From assembly GCF_947172395.1 (NCBI RefSeq), contig NC_069086.1, forward strand, positions 13,486,501-13,550,500: DNA of 64,000 nucleotides, read 5' to 3'. This DNA is from Bicyclus anynana. Its lineage: Eukaryota > Arthropoda > Insecta > Lepidoptera > Nymphalidae. Below, in pieces: positions 23,539 through 34,603 of this stretch. The translations under genes were made by a program, and so were the position numbers. Each line of letters begins with the position of its first letter. Within the stretch, counting starts at the first letter, position 1. The notes under the pieces are model-generated. The model worked only from the letters and a program-made list of their open reading frames with translations, did not search any database and was not told the origin of the DNA.

Positions 23539-24136
23539 CTAGCGGACCCGGTCAAGCTTCGTTTTGACATAAGTGCACTTATTCTCTATCCCTTCTATAC
23601 CTCTACCCCTACCCTACCTCTACCCTACCCCTACCCCTACCCTACCCCTACCCTACCCCTACCCTACCCCTACCCTACCCCTACCCTACCCCTACCCTAC
23701 CCCTACCCTACCCCTACCCTACCCCTACCCTACCCCTACCCTACCCCTACCCTACCCCTACCCTACCCCTACCCTACCCCTACCCTACCCCTACCCTACC
23801 CCTACCCTACCCCTACCCTACCCCTACCCTACCCCTACCCTACCCCTACCCTACCCCTACCCTACCCCTACCCTACCCCTACCCTACCCCTACCCTACCC
23901 CTATCCTACCCCTACCCTACCCTACCCCTACCGCTTGACTCTTTACCGTTTGTATGGGAAATAGAAAAGGGCAGTTTTAGGGTTTTCCCGGAAATTATTT
24001 GATTTTTTCTCACCTTTTAAACCTTCCCTATACCTCCACGAACATTTCAAGACCAAGATAAGATAAATCCGTTAAGCCGTTCTCGAGTTTTAGCGAGACT
24101 AACGAACAGCAATTCATTTTTATATAAGTATATAGA
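23539..24136 (-). mobile_element. Helitron-like element carrying the large 11-bp array
   Basis: The plus-strand view starts CTAGCGGACCCGGTCAAGCT, the reverse complement of the 3' end of the element at 351-800. It continues to a TTTATATAAGTATATAGAT end. About half its length is the C-rich array at 23597-23933. Confidence 0.6.
23597..23933. repeat. Near-perfect 11-bp tandem array (TACCCCTACCC)n
   Basis: Roughly 25-30 nearly identical units. The complementary strand is GGGGTAGGGTA repeated, with 3- and 4-G runs separated by TA, so it can form G-quadruplexes. It gives a spurious 121-codon ORF rich in Tyr, Pro, Thr and Leu, which is not a gene. Confidence 0.97.
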
Positions 24137-24139
24137 TTA

Positions 24140-24724
24140 TAAAATGTGAGAAAATATTAATGGAAGGGGATGAAATAGGGGTTAAAAGTTTTGAGTTTTA
24201 CACGGATTATATTATAGGAAATAGCGGGCGTCCAGTAGTAAATAAAATCTCTTAATATATGCTTTATCCTGGCCATTACTTGTACTTATGTTTTCTGTGT
24301 CCTGGCCGCAATCTGTGTTCTTTCATTAAAAAGATTATTTAAAGATGCATTATTCTAAAGAGAATATTTTAAAAATCTTATAGCGTACTAACCTATACCT
24401 ATACCTAAGCAGGTTTTTATTGCATTTACGTATTAAACGGATTAAGATAAAAGATAAAGTTTTTCCAAACATTCTATTAACCAATGCCTAATTGTTACTG
24501 GCATAACATAATTATACTAAATTTATATTATCTACGTGTAATAAAAATAATAATAAACTAATTAAAATATTTAAATGTCTACAAAATTTTTATCAGACCA
24601 ACGATCCATGCTAGTAACATTTTAACTTAGCTCTAACTTTGCTATTAACATTTTAAATGTCTAGTAAAAAAAAGATTTTAGGTATATAAACAAGTTATTT
24701 TCATAACGTACACGCCTTGGTTGT
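24140..24724. other. AT-rich stretch
   Basis: No gene was found. A short GCGGGCGTCCAGTAG near 24225 may be a Helitron-like terminus fragment. Confidence 0.4.
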
Positions 24725-25790
24725 GAATCTGTAGAAGCCAGAACTTCGGGACTTTTTAAAAGCTGATAGTATGTCAGTCCTTGCTCCTAACAAAAGTCAT
24801 TAAGGTAGGCAACTATGGTGTTTGGACCGTGGTGGTTTTAGCAGGTTTCGAGGATCGAGACTCAGCCGTCCAAGTAATATATAAAGTGACAGCTCTTCAT
24901 GTCTTTGTAAAAGCTGAAAGTCCTTGCTCCTAACATAAGTCAATACGGTAGGCAACTGTAGAGGTTGGTCCGTGGTGGCTTTGGCAGGTTTCAAGGATCG
25001 AGACTCAGCCGTCCAAGTAATATATGTATAAAGCTTCAGCCCTTCGTGACTTTGTACAAGCTGAAAGTGTGTCAGCCCTTGCTGTAACAAAAGTCAATTA
25101 CGTAGGGAACTATGGAGTTTTGTCCTTGGTGGCTTTAGCAGGTTTCAAGGATCGAGACTCAGCCGTCCAAGTAATATATAAAGTGACAGCTCTTCGTGTC
25201 TTTGTAAAAGCTGAAAGTGTGTCAGTCCTTGCTCCTAACATAAGTCAATACGGTAGGCAACTATAGAGGTTGGTCCGTGGTAGTTTTGGCAAGTTTCAAG
25301 GATCGAGACTCAGCCGTCCAAGTAATATATAAAGTGACAGCTCTTTGTGTCTTTGTAAAAGCTGAAAGTGTGTCAGTCCTTGCTCCTAACAAAAGTCAAT
25401 ACGGTAGGCAACTATAGAGGTAGGTTCGTGGTGGCTTTAGCAGGTTTCAAGGATCGAGACTCAGCCGTCCAAGTAATATATAAAGTGACAGCTCTTTGTG
25501 TCTTTGTAAAAGCTGAAAGTGTGTCAGTCCTTGCTCCTAACATAAGTCAATATGGTAGACACTAGCTTGGACCGTGGTGGCTTTAAGACGTTTCAAGCAT
25601 CCAGACTCAGTCGTCCAAGTACTATATGTATAAAGCTTCAGCCCTTCGTGACTTGTAAAAGCTGAAAGTGTGCCAGTCCTTGCTCCTAACATAAGTCAAT
25701 ACGGTAGTCAACTATGAAGGTTGGTCCATGGCGGCTTTGGCAGGTTCCAAGGATCGAGACTCAGTCGTCCAAGTAACATATAAAACGTCT
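24725..25790. repeat. Minisatellite, about 150-bp units, about 7 copies
   Basis: Each unit contains TTTGTAAAAGCTGAAAGTGT, CAGTCCTTGCTCCTAACA, GTCAATACGGTAGGCAACTA, TTTCAAGGATCGAGACTCAG and CCGTCCAAGTAATATATAAA. Unit spacing varies (about 142-156) because some units have ATATGTATAAAGCTTCAGCC and others AAAGTGACAGCTC. Short ORFs inside follow the repeat and are not genes. Related sequence occurs at 22060-22120 and 22370-22440. Confidence 0.95.
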
Positions 25791-25806
25791 AAACATAGTT
25801 CTGTGA

Positions 25807-25808
<2 letters not shown>

Positions 25809-25843
<35 letters not shown>
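25809..25843. repeat. (TG)n microsatellite
   Basis: About 16 TG dinucleotides, directly after the minisatellite. Confidence 0.95.
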
Positions 25844-25845
<2 letters not shown>

Positions 25846-25849
25846 GATG

Positions 25850-26802
25850 CTTAAAAGCCTAGATAAGGAATAAAAAAAATCACAAAATCATATTATTAAA
25901 GTAATTAAACATGGCAAAGATAATCATAAAATTGTCACATTATAAAAATAGCTAATTAAGATACTGACATTTTGTCAGTATGATCGTTATGAAACTTGGA
26001 AAGTGGTAAGATCGTCAAATAAAAAAAAAGGTTTTAATTTTTTGTTTCATCGACGTACACTTACTTACTTTTAAAATAATTTAAGAAACCAATTGAGTAA
26101 AACAAAAAACGTTGTTACGTAATATCAAGGTATGATAAAAGTTATATACACGAAAACGTTTGACATAACAGCGCTACTATTTTTTTATTGCTACCCAGGA
26201 TCGAACTCATACAAAATAAGTGTATTACACTACTAGACCAAATGACTATGTGAAAATTAATGTAAGCTTACTATCTGATTTCTGTACCTAGTAATTTATT
26301 TTCGCAACCAACACATGCTTAAACTTCTAAGTCCAAAAGTTTTTAGTACTGAAGCTTCGGCCCCTTGGTCATGCCTCATATGCCTGTAATTACAACCACG
26401 ACCTTTAGACCGGAACACAGTGATGCTGCTTTACTGTACTTCCCCGAATGAACTCAGTCACAAAAAGCTCTACTACCACTAATTATTTATTACTAGTAGG
26501 TATCTATTGTTTATGATTAGTCTGTGAGAAAACTAAGTTTGCGGTCAGGAGGAATTTATTGCAATTATCGCAACTACGCTACATACTGTGTAATATCTAC
26601 CTGATACTGGTGTGCCAATGCGGGTGAATTAGTAGTTACTTTTAAACTTAGAACAGTCAGATAGATTACCTACATATTTTTTTAATAAAATAAAAACGGA
26701 ATGCCTTCTAAATATTAAAAAAACAATCAAATTATATTTATTCTTGTGCTTAATAAGACCTTAACTAAAATATACACTCGTATATAACAAAGAGCGTATG
26801 AA
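25850..26802. other. Gene-free stretch with a tRNA-like fragment
   Basis: At 26190-26255 the minus strand reads CATTTGGTCTAGTAGT then GAGTTCGATCCTGGGT, an A-box/B-box pair likely from a tRNA-derived SINE. The rest is AT-rich and unassigned. Confidence 0.4.
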
Positions 26803-26955
26803 TGGTGAAGGAAAACATCGTGAGGAAACATGCATACCAGAGAATTTTCTTAATTCTTTGCGTGTGTGGTGTCTAGTGTGGCCTATTGGCCTAACCCCTC
26901 TCATTCTGAGAGCAGGTTCGATCTCAACAGTGAGCCGAATATGGGTTGATAACGA
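26803..26955 (+). mobile_element. SINE family B, internal and 3' part
   Basis: It runs from GGTGAAGGAAAACATCGTGA to ATATGGGTTGATAACG, with a shortened middle. It lies 360 bases from an oppositely oriented family B copy. Confidence 0.75.
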
Positions 26956-27084
26956 ACGATATAACGAAAACCGACCAAGTTCTCGTCGGACCACGCGCAG
27001 TGTAGGGTTCTGTAGTTTTATATCTTTGAAGATAAATTGAAGAGGAACGGGATTATTGGTCATAATAAAATAGGGTACATTCAT

Positions 27085-27305
27085 AGGGTACATTCATTCA
27101 TATGTACCTATTTTATATTATTAAATGTTGACATATTGCAATTAATATAATGAAACGGCAGTTTCTTTTAAATGACACTAACACAGTTATCTCATTTAAG
27201 AGTATCATCATCAGATCATGGTTTTTCAATCGACCACATTTTATACTCTATAAAAAGCTTCATTTCAAACTATGCCGATAGATTCAAAGTCCAATATAAC
27301 TACAT
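27085..27305 (-). repeat. Long repeat arm, inverted partner of 21560-21760
   Basis: It is the reverse complement of the other arm with a few substitutions and small indels. The adjoining SINE B at 27310-27485 is inverted in the same way. Confidence 0.8.
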
Positions 27306-27309
27306 TAGA

Positions 27310-27485
27310 TAGATAGATTATCAACCCACATTCATTTCACTGCTGAGCACGAGTCTTCTCTCAGAATAAGAGGGGTTAGGCCAATAGTAGCCACGCTGGC
27401 CTAATGCGGATTCACACACCCAGATATTAAAAAAAAATATCAGGTATGCAGGTTTCTTTCACCACGTCTTGAAATTTAATTTCTT
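27310..27485 (-). mobile_element. SINE family B, 3' half
   Basis: The inverted body runs from TATCAACCCACATTC to CACGTCTTGAAATTTAATTT. The tRNA head is missing. Confidence 0.8.
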
Positions 27486-27881
27486 AAAATATTTGTGTAC
27501 ATTATTGTGTATGTATATGATTTTAATATGTGGTACATTGCATATTATTTTTTCAATGCACTTGAGCTTTCCTTACGAATTACTATCCTAAAATGTCTGT
27601 TGGTGAATACAGTATCAAAGCCCTTCAGTAGTTTTGAGATTATCGAGAGCAAAGCAAAGGATTTTGTAATAGGTACCACACACAACATGACAAATAAATT
27701 CTAGGAACTTTTGACTTTGCCCGGACATCTGTTATCGCCTGCAGCTTATTGATCATTGAATCCGATATGCCCGCTCTTATGTGTTAATCATTGCACATTA
27801 CCAACTGCCACTGCCTACCGATACATTTGCAATCATTATACCAATTATTACCACTGGTACACCTACTAGGGTTAAAATTAT
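27486..27881. other. Gene-free stretch
   Basis: A 69-codon ORF at 27495-27704 has no recognisable features. Nothing else was seen. Confidence 0.4.
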
Positions 27882-28215
27882 ATATTTTTTAATTTTTTAT
27901 TATTTACAAGTTAGCCCTTGACTACAATCTCATCTGATGGTAAGTGATGATGCAGTCTAAGATGGAAGCGGGCTAATCTGTTAGGAGGAGGATGAAAATT
28001 TACAACCCTTTCGGTTTTTACACGGCATCGTACCGGAACGCTAAATCGCTTGGCGGTACATCTTTGCCGGTAGGGTGGTAACTAGCCACGGCCGAAGCCT
28101 CCCACCAGTCAGACCTGGACTAATTAAGAAAATCTCAATCTGCCCAGCCGGGGATCGAACCCAGGACCTCCGTTTCGTAAATCCACTGCGCATACCACTG
28201 CGCCACAGAGCCCGT
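27882..28215 (-). mobile_element. SINE family A, full length
   Basis: The tail (T-run on the plus strand), body and tRNA-like head ending CTGCGCCACAGAGCCCGTC are all present. An apparent 66-codon ORF is a by-product of the SINE. Confidence 0.9.
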
Positions 28216-28514
28216 CTAAATTGACTTGAAATTATTATCAATTTTCCTAATTACGTGATTTTTCTTTTCTCATCACAAAATGTTAATTTAAATGTATTTG
28301 AATCAACAGTTGCTCTTTTAAACTAAACATTCTCTACCTAATTGTTAGTCTATACAAAACTACCTATTAATTGAATACTGCATCAATTAAAGAATATACG
28401 TATAATGTTGCCACAATTCCTCCAAAACCTTGATTTAAAAATATGATAAGAACTATAATGTGATTTTTTTTATATTTTATGGTTTACATCCTAGTCACAG
28501 CTTACTATAGGATA

Positions 28515-28870
28515 GATTATCGTTATAACTCAGTGGATATGACCTCTGCCTTTGATTCGGGCGGCGTAGGTTCTAATCCGGTCCGAGGTATGTACCTCTA
28601 ACTTTTTAGTTGTGTGCATTTTAAAAAATTAAACATCAAGTGTCTCTAACAGTGAAGGAGAAACATTGTGAGGAAACCTACCTGAGAATTTTCTTAACTC
28701 TTTAGTGGTGTAAGTATGCCAAAGTATGCCAATCCGCATTGGGCCAGCGTGGTGGACTCTTAGCCTAACCACTGTCATTCTGAGATGGGACTCGTGCTGA
28801 ACAGTGCACAGTCTAGACATCAGCATGATAGGGGTCTCGTTCTCAACCGTAAGTATATGGGTTGTTAATA
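28515..28870 (+). mobile_element. SINE family B with internal duplication
   Basis: The head has lost the GATAGCCC block. A second CTCGT/CAACCGTAAGTATATGGGTTG segment follows the first GGACTCGTGCTGAACAG, lengthening the 3' part. Confidence 0.8.
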
Positions 28871-29525
28871 ATATGTGATCCTGTAGAAGAATCTTGTAAT
28901 GATGAATGAAGTAGGTTAAAATGGGATACCTACAATACATATTTTATCATAAGACCTCTGTTAGGAGAGAAGGGTCATTTAAAATAGGCAGATGACTTTA
29001 ATGTGTTTTTTAACTTTATGTTTAATGTAGATACCCTCGATAAAGCTAAATATAACATAGGATAGACTTGTCAATGTCATAGTGTGTCCTACAAAATAAG
29101 AAATAAAAACACACTTCAATATCATTCTTATCAATATATTTTTTATCTACATCGGCACTAAAACAAGCTGTGAGCCTGATCACTCGCATTAATTTAAGAA
29201 AGCTCACTAATTAGTGTGAACACATGCCCGGTTCACAACAACGCGGTCTGAGTGTGTATCAACACACACACACACGCTCACAGACACAAAGTGAGCCAGG
29301 CTGTGTGTGTGCACGCACACAGGTGGGCCGACACCTGACGCCTCGGAACCGGCCACTTCCGCCGGACGCGACAATTAGTGACGCACACACGCACTGTGAC
29401 AATTACAAAGTTAATGTTGCCATTGTTCTTTATTTGAAATACGAATTGTATCTGACGTGATCTCTAAACTGGTGTTATGAAATTGAAAAGCGGCATATTA
29501 TACCGTCAGAGAACTAACTCAAATA
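28871..29525. other. Gene-free stretch with CA/TG-rich part
   Basis: The part at 29230-29400 is rich in CACACA and GTGTGT and in GC. The 78-codon ORF there is low-complexity. No gene was recognised. Confidence 0.4.
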
Positions 29526-29765
29526 AGGGCATGCACCTCCAACTTTTCAGTTGTGTGCATTTTAAGAAATGAAATATCACATGTCTCAAACGGTGAAAGA
29601 AAACATCGTATGGAAACCTGCATGCCAGAGAATTTCTTAATTCTCTGCGTGTGTTAAGTCTGCCAATCCGCATTGGGCCAGCGTGGTGGACTATTGGCCT
29701 AAGCCCTCTCATTCTGAGAGGAGACTCGAGCTCAGCAGTGAGCCGTATATGGGTCGATAACGTAA
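29526..29765 (+). mobile_element. SINE family B, head missing
   Basis: It starts at GGCATGCACCTCCAACTTTT and ends at GGGTCGATAACG. Confidence 0.85.
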
Positions 29766-29999
29766 CGTAAGTATTCGTATCATTTATTGTCTTACCCGTG
29801 TATAATCTATATCAATACATACATATAAATGAAATTGAAACTGTGTTTTCTAAAGCACTTGTAGTTATTTAAACAACATATCTAACGTAACATATAGATT
29901 CACCCGGAATTTGAGAAAAACAGAATATCACGTGGACGAAAGGTTTAGGCTCACCACACGATTTCTCGTAAGCCGCCAGACGTGCAAAGTGGAAATTAT

Positions 30000-30160
30000 G
30001 TTGTAGTCTAAAGTGTTTTTCAGATAGCATGGGTAATGTGACAATCGCCTGTATGATGTTCACAACACGTACTGTTATCGTGAATCGCGGAAAACTTTCA
30101 AGAGTGAAACTAACTGTCACCCGCACCATCCTACATGAAACGAACTGAAGTATACGTCGT
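30000..30160 (+). repeat. Dispersed repeat Y, copy 1
   Basis: It matches the reverse complement of 48543-48690: AAAGTGTTTTTCAGATAGCA, CGCCTGTATGA, GTTATCGTGAATCGCG and AACTTTCAAGAG occur in the same order. It underlies the central part of a 142-codon minus-strand ORF (29869-30297), which I therefore regard as repeat-derived or accidental. Confidence 0.75.
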
Positions 30161-30296
30161 CTAAGAATAAATTTTGTAATAGGGCCACAGAAAACATATG
30201 ATAGGGCCACGACAAAGCTGATTGAAGAGATGAGCTTTTGCAAGCTTTTAGTGCACCTATAGAAAATCAGAAAACTAAGAATAAGCGTCTTTAGCA

Positions 30297-30492
30297 TCTA
30301 TACTAATATTATAAAGCTGAAGAGTTTGTTTTTTTGTTTATTTGTTTGTTTGTTTGATTGAACGCGCTAATATCAGGAACTACTGGTCCGATTTAAAAAA
30401 TTCTTTCAGTGTTAGATAGCCCATTTATCGAGGAAGGCTATAGGCTAAATTTTATCCACGTATTTCTACGGGAACGGGAACCACTCAGCTAG
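30297..30492 (+). mobile_element. Short Helitron lacking its terminal hairpin
   Basis: It has the same TCTATACTAATATT start after A and CTAG end before T as 818-1006. The hairpin region is reduced to GGAACCACTCAGCTAG, so the stem is gone. Confidence 0.78.
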
Positions 30493-31094
30493 TGATAAAT
30501 ATTAGAAATCAACCCAAATGGTATCGCCATCCCACGCCTATTGTTAATTAGATATTCAACGAATTCTGTAATTATTATCAGTATAATACAAACGTTTTTT
30601 TACTAAAGCTCACTTAACTGACAACATGTAACGAAGCTTAAAATTCAACCTCATTATTCATAAGAATTTTGATGTGTTCCGACTTAAAACCAGTTTATAT
30701 GATAATTAAGCATGCCGTTAAAATTAGTGGGGTGGCAATATTTATTAATATTAATATTAGTGTTTCTAGTGACAATTTTACGAAATGGAATTCGTGCGTT
30801 ACATTAGGGTGTTAATTATTCATTGACTGTTGCTAAAGTCACAGTGTCTCTGTCGACAATTTAAAATAAAAAGTAGGTTGGCTGGTAACTTATCTTTAAC
30901 TTGTATTTAAATTAACTTATCTAAAGTAGGTTACTTTATATGGACTTCAAAGTAATTTTTTTTTCATTCCTGATGTTAATTTTTTATAGATGTTACAATT
31001 CGATAACCCACTTGACATTAAGTGAAGACCATCGCAATATCCATAGACACTAAACATAGAATAAAGAATGATCCAGATCAAGCAGCATGGTGGA
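30493..31094. other. Gene-free AT-rich stretch
   Basis: Nothing recognised. Confidence 0.45.
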
Positions 31095-31310
31095 GCCGAT
31101 GAAAAAAAAAACAAACGTCACGCGTCTGCTTGACATCCGCAAATACGATTTTTTCGACAATTACGTAAATTAATAGAATAATCAATAATTACCAATAAAA
31201 AATACTTTATCTTATTTCTTTAGTTTTTGTAAACAATTTTTAAAATATTTAAAAACATAAGACGCCATTTTTCTTAAATAATATTGAAAATTACTGATGC
31301 GAGAATGTCG
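31095..31310 (+). repeat. Dispersed repeat X, copy 3
   Basis: It aligns with 7035-7280 from CGTCACGCGTCTGCTTGACA to AATTACTGATGCGAG. Confidence 0.65.
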
Positions 31311-31424
31311 TACTGACTCGAGAATGTATTCGTTTTTGAATTTTGTATTTGGAACGGCTACGACATCGTCGTGTTCCGTGCGCTCTATCTGCTATTATTC
31401 TTTAATCTGTGATATTAATGTATA

Positions 31425-31595
31425 AAGAGGCAAAGTTTGTAGCTTTGTACCGGTAATCTCAGGATCTACTGAAACGATTTTGGAAAATTCTTTTTTTCAC
31501 TACCAAATCCATCTTAGTTGTCATAGAATATATTTGTTTCCCATATTCTCACGGGAACGGAAACTACGCGGGTAAAACTGTTTGGCGTCAACTAG
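31425..31595 (+). mobile_element. Helitron-like element, diverged
   Basis: TATAAAGAGGCAAAGTTTG leads in. The 3' part has CTCACGGGAACGGAAACTAC, GCGGGTAAAACTG and GCGTCAACTAG followed by T. The hairpin has several mismatches. Confidence 0.65.
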
Positions 31596-31615
31596 TATTT
31601 TAATAAAGTAACACA

Positions 31616-31906
31616 CAAAGAGGGCGGTCCTGGGTTCGATCCTCGGCTGGGCTGATTGAGGTTTTCTTGATTGGTCCAGGTCTGGCTGGAGACTTCGGCT
31701 GGCTAGTTACCACCCTACCGGTAAACCGGTAGGCTTACCGCCGAGCGGTTTAGCGTTCCGGTACGATGTGTAGAAACCAAAAGAGGTGTGGATTTTCATC
31801 CTCCTCCTAACAAGTTAGCCCGTTTCCATCTCAAATTGCATCATCACTTATCATCAGGTGAGATTGTAGTCAAGCGCTAACTTGTAAAGAATAAAAAAAA
31901 ACACTC
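31616..31906 (+). mobile_element. SINE family A, 5' truncated
   Basis: It starts inside the tRNA-like head at the B box (GGTTCGATCC). A small extra segment (GGTAAACCGGTAGGCTTACC) interrupts the body. Confidence 0.85.
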
Positions 31907-33139
31907 AAAAATAACAAAGATAAGAAAGCAGAATAATACTTACAAAATACCACATTATCGCTCAAATACTGTAAGCTATTGTCATTTAATTGTAACTACT
32001 AACAATTATTTTTAATTTAATTATGACTTAATTAAATTAAAAATCGTGGTATGGCATCTGTTTCTAAATGTTATAATGATATAGATAACAAAAGGTCAAG
32101 TTAAGTCTAAGTTAAGTTTTACAAGTTTAGTCGTGACAATCAGGTAAAAAAGAAAAGCGACTATTAATTCGCTACTCAGCTAACATAGTTTTAATGAGAT
32201 ATTTTTAAAAAAACAATATGAGTGATCTAGGCACTTTTAATATTGTAATTTTAAATTAATAACGTCACTTATCCGTGTAGGTATTATGAATTAAAAATGT
32301 ATTTTTAATTTGCCAACCAAAAGTTTGGCATTAGTCACTGTTTACATGACAACAGTAATTATAATGGAAGCTCGTTAATTTTTAGGGTTCTGTAGTTAAA
32401 TGCAATAAGTAACACGTCATTTCGTTTTAGAATATTCTAAATAGCAATGATTCTTATCTATTGGTTGATAAAGGATACGGTAAGGTACTTTAGGTATATA
32501 ATTATTATAATATACCAGCAAAAATATTACATTAAAGGTAGTTATGATTGACAGTATTGGGTATTTTCAATTTAAAGAAGTAGGTAATGAACTCTCTCGT
32601 AGATTCAAGTTTTATTTTTTTTTGGGCTTGTTTATAGGAATAGAATTCGGGATTCTGTGCTCCTTAGCCCTTTATAATATAGACATAATATAATAAATTA
32701 TTTAAATAATGATTTAAAGTCCCGTCCTAGATATAGCTTCATTCAAGTGTTAATTTTTTGGAAGCAATAATGGAGCGCCAGCATACTAACAATTAAACAA
32801 ACTTATGCAAGAAGCAAGCTTATGCGGAAGTTCATAATGATTATTATTAGTTTGCATCTGAATGTTGTAGAGTCAACCTTACCTGAGGATACTTTGGGGT
32901 GAAATGTGCGTAGAGGGTTTGAGTTGGGTCTGGGTGATGTTGTCGCAAGCGTTCGTCGGTATTTCGTAGACTAGTAAACTAGATTAATTACTAATCATAA
33001 AAATTACTAAACTTACCAACTCTTACTTGCAAACATTTCTTTTTAAATTCTGTAGCAATATACAGAACACTAGTCACGTCCCGACACACGCTTGACCTGT
33101 ATTTTTACTATTTACACAATTCGTAGTTTAGAGAATCGG
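31907..33139. other. Gene-free AT-rich stretch
   Basis: No gene or repeat family was recognised. Confidence 0.45.
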
Positions 33140-33330
33140 TGCGAAAGTCCGGTGGTCACGGTCCGACGGCGAGGGGGAGGCGCGCGGGCGGCGGGGGGTG
33201 GGCAGGTGATAAGATCGCGATTATGCGGTACAAAACGACCGATATCGCGGGCTCATTACAGACCTGCCCGCATAATGGATGTTTATGAACTTGCCGGGCC
33301 CGTGTTAGCCGCACGTAGGTTACTTGGTAA
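33140..33330. promoter_or_regulatory. Candidate regulatory island
   Basis: A sharp GC- and CpG-rich patch in AT-rich DNA. It contains GGTGATAAGATCGCGATTAT (a GATA-type site next to the palindrome ATCGCGAT) and CCGCATAATGG. The overlapping 80-codon ORF is compositionally odd and unrecognised. Regulatory function is inferred from composition and motifs only. Confidence 0.25.
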
Positions 33331-33734
33331 GTGATTTTTATCTAAGGCGCCTTGGTACAAAAGTTACAAGATCAAAGGTCTTTTGGTTTACCTTTTATAG
33401 ATGTAACTATGACTATCTAGATATCTATGCCTACTTATTTATTTGCCACGTTGATACAACATTTTATTTAAACCACACGATTTGGTACATGGATTTAGGT
33501 TGAGATCCTTCGGATAAGTGCAACCTACAACAATAAAGATTCCTTTATTATTGAGATTAAAAATCATGTTGTTTTCATTATAAAATTTCTATCTTTTGTA
33601 GCTTAAAATTCGATCTATAAGGAAGAAATTCTCAACCCGACTGTATATTTTTCAAGTATATCATATATACCGATTGATTTAGTTTAATCCTATCTACCTA
33701 AGAGTTTTTTTTTTGTAAGAATTTAAGTGCGTCG
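33331..33734. other. Gene-free AT-rich stretch
   Basis: Nothing recognised. Confidence 0.45.
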
Positions 33735-34037
33735 TCGTTATCAATCCATATTCGTCTCACTGCTGAGCTCGAATCTCCTGTCAGGGTTTAGGCCGATAGT
33801 GCACCACGCTGGCCCAATGCGGATTGGCAGACTTGACACACGTAGAGAATTAAGAAAATTCTCAGGTATGCAGGTTTTCTCACGATGTTTTTCCTTTAAC
33901 GTTTGGGACACGTGATATTTAATTTCTTAAAATGCACACAACTGAAAAGTTGGAGGTGCATGCCCCGGACCGGATTCGAACCCATACCCTCCGGAATCGG
34001 AGGTAGAGATCATATCCACTGGGCTATTACGGCTCTC
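33735..34037 (-). mobile_element. SINE family B, near full length
   Basis: The inverted copy runs from TTATCAATCCATATTCGTCT to the head GGGCTATTACGGCTC. The B box region CGGATTCGAACCC is well preserved. Confidence 0.88.
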
Positions 34038-34410
34038 GTTTAAGTTTAAGTGCGCACCAACAGGTTATTATCGACACTTACTTTAACTAATTTAATAACA
34101 TCAATGATACATAAAGATGGCGTATCTAAATTGGAATACGTTGCCCTGGTAAATGCAACACAGAAGTACACATATTGCTTCTAATTGGCTTCCTCGCCGC
34201 AACGTACCGGAACGCTAATATCGTTTGGCGGTTAGATATGTAAAGCTAATTGTAGCAAAAGTATATATTGCCGATTTATTCAGAATTATGGGAAAATAAC
34301 TGTTATGATGCTCGGTTAGTAATGTTAAGATATTTAACTTTACCATTAATTTAAAATTTAACTGCAGGCCTGTTCACTAACTTTGACTATGTTAGCCACC
34401 TAATGTTATT

Positions 34411-34603
34411 CAATTCAATTCAAAGCCTTTATTAATCCTTACATAAGTTTTACATAATTTTTAACAACATTAACAATATTAAGTTTTTTTTTTATTTTAT
34501 TATGTTAAATATATTAGTAGGTTTGTATATTAGTATGTTAACGTAACTGTTAAACGAATAAGTTTTAGTAAATTAATTTAGTCTTATTTCTATGTAAGGT
34601 TGT
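34411..34603 (-). mobile_element. Retroelement 3' end flanked by a 14-bp target duplication
   Basis: CACCTAATGTTATT occurs at 34397-34410 and again at 34604-34617. Between them, on the minus strand, the sequence ends ATTAATAAAGGCTTTGAA and TTGAATTGAA repeats. This fits a 5'-truncated LINE with a short simple-repeat tail. No protein is encoded. Confidence 0.75.

Noticed and set aside
23597..23933. True telomere or interstitial telomere
   Set aside because: The unit is not the insect TTAGG. It lies inside a Helitron-like element and recurs at other such elements.
23573..23938. 121-codon ORF rich in Leu, Pro, Tyr and Thr
   Set aside because: It is simply the translation of the 11-bp array and has no independent support.
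25024..25565. Repeated short ORFs with a VFVKAESVSVLAPN-like motif
   Set aside because: They follow the minisatellite units. Frames break between units and no start or domain is conserved.
24725..25790. CRISPR-like array
   Set aside because: Units are long and contiguous with no unique spacers, and the genome is eukaryotic.
29869..30297. 142-codon minus-strand ORF as a gene
   Set aside because: Its core is a dispersed repeat also at 48543-48690, and the protein has no recognisable domain.
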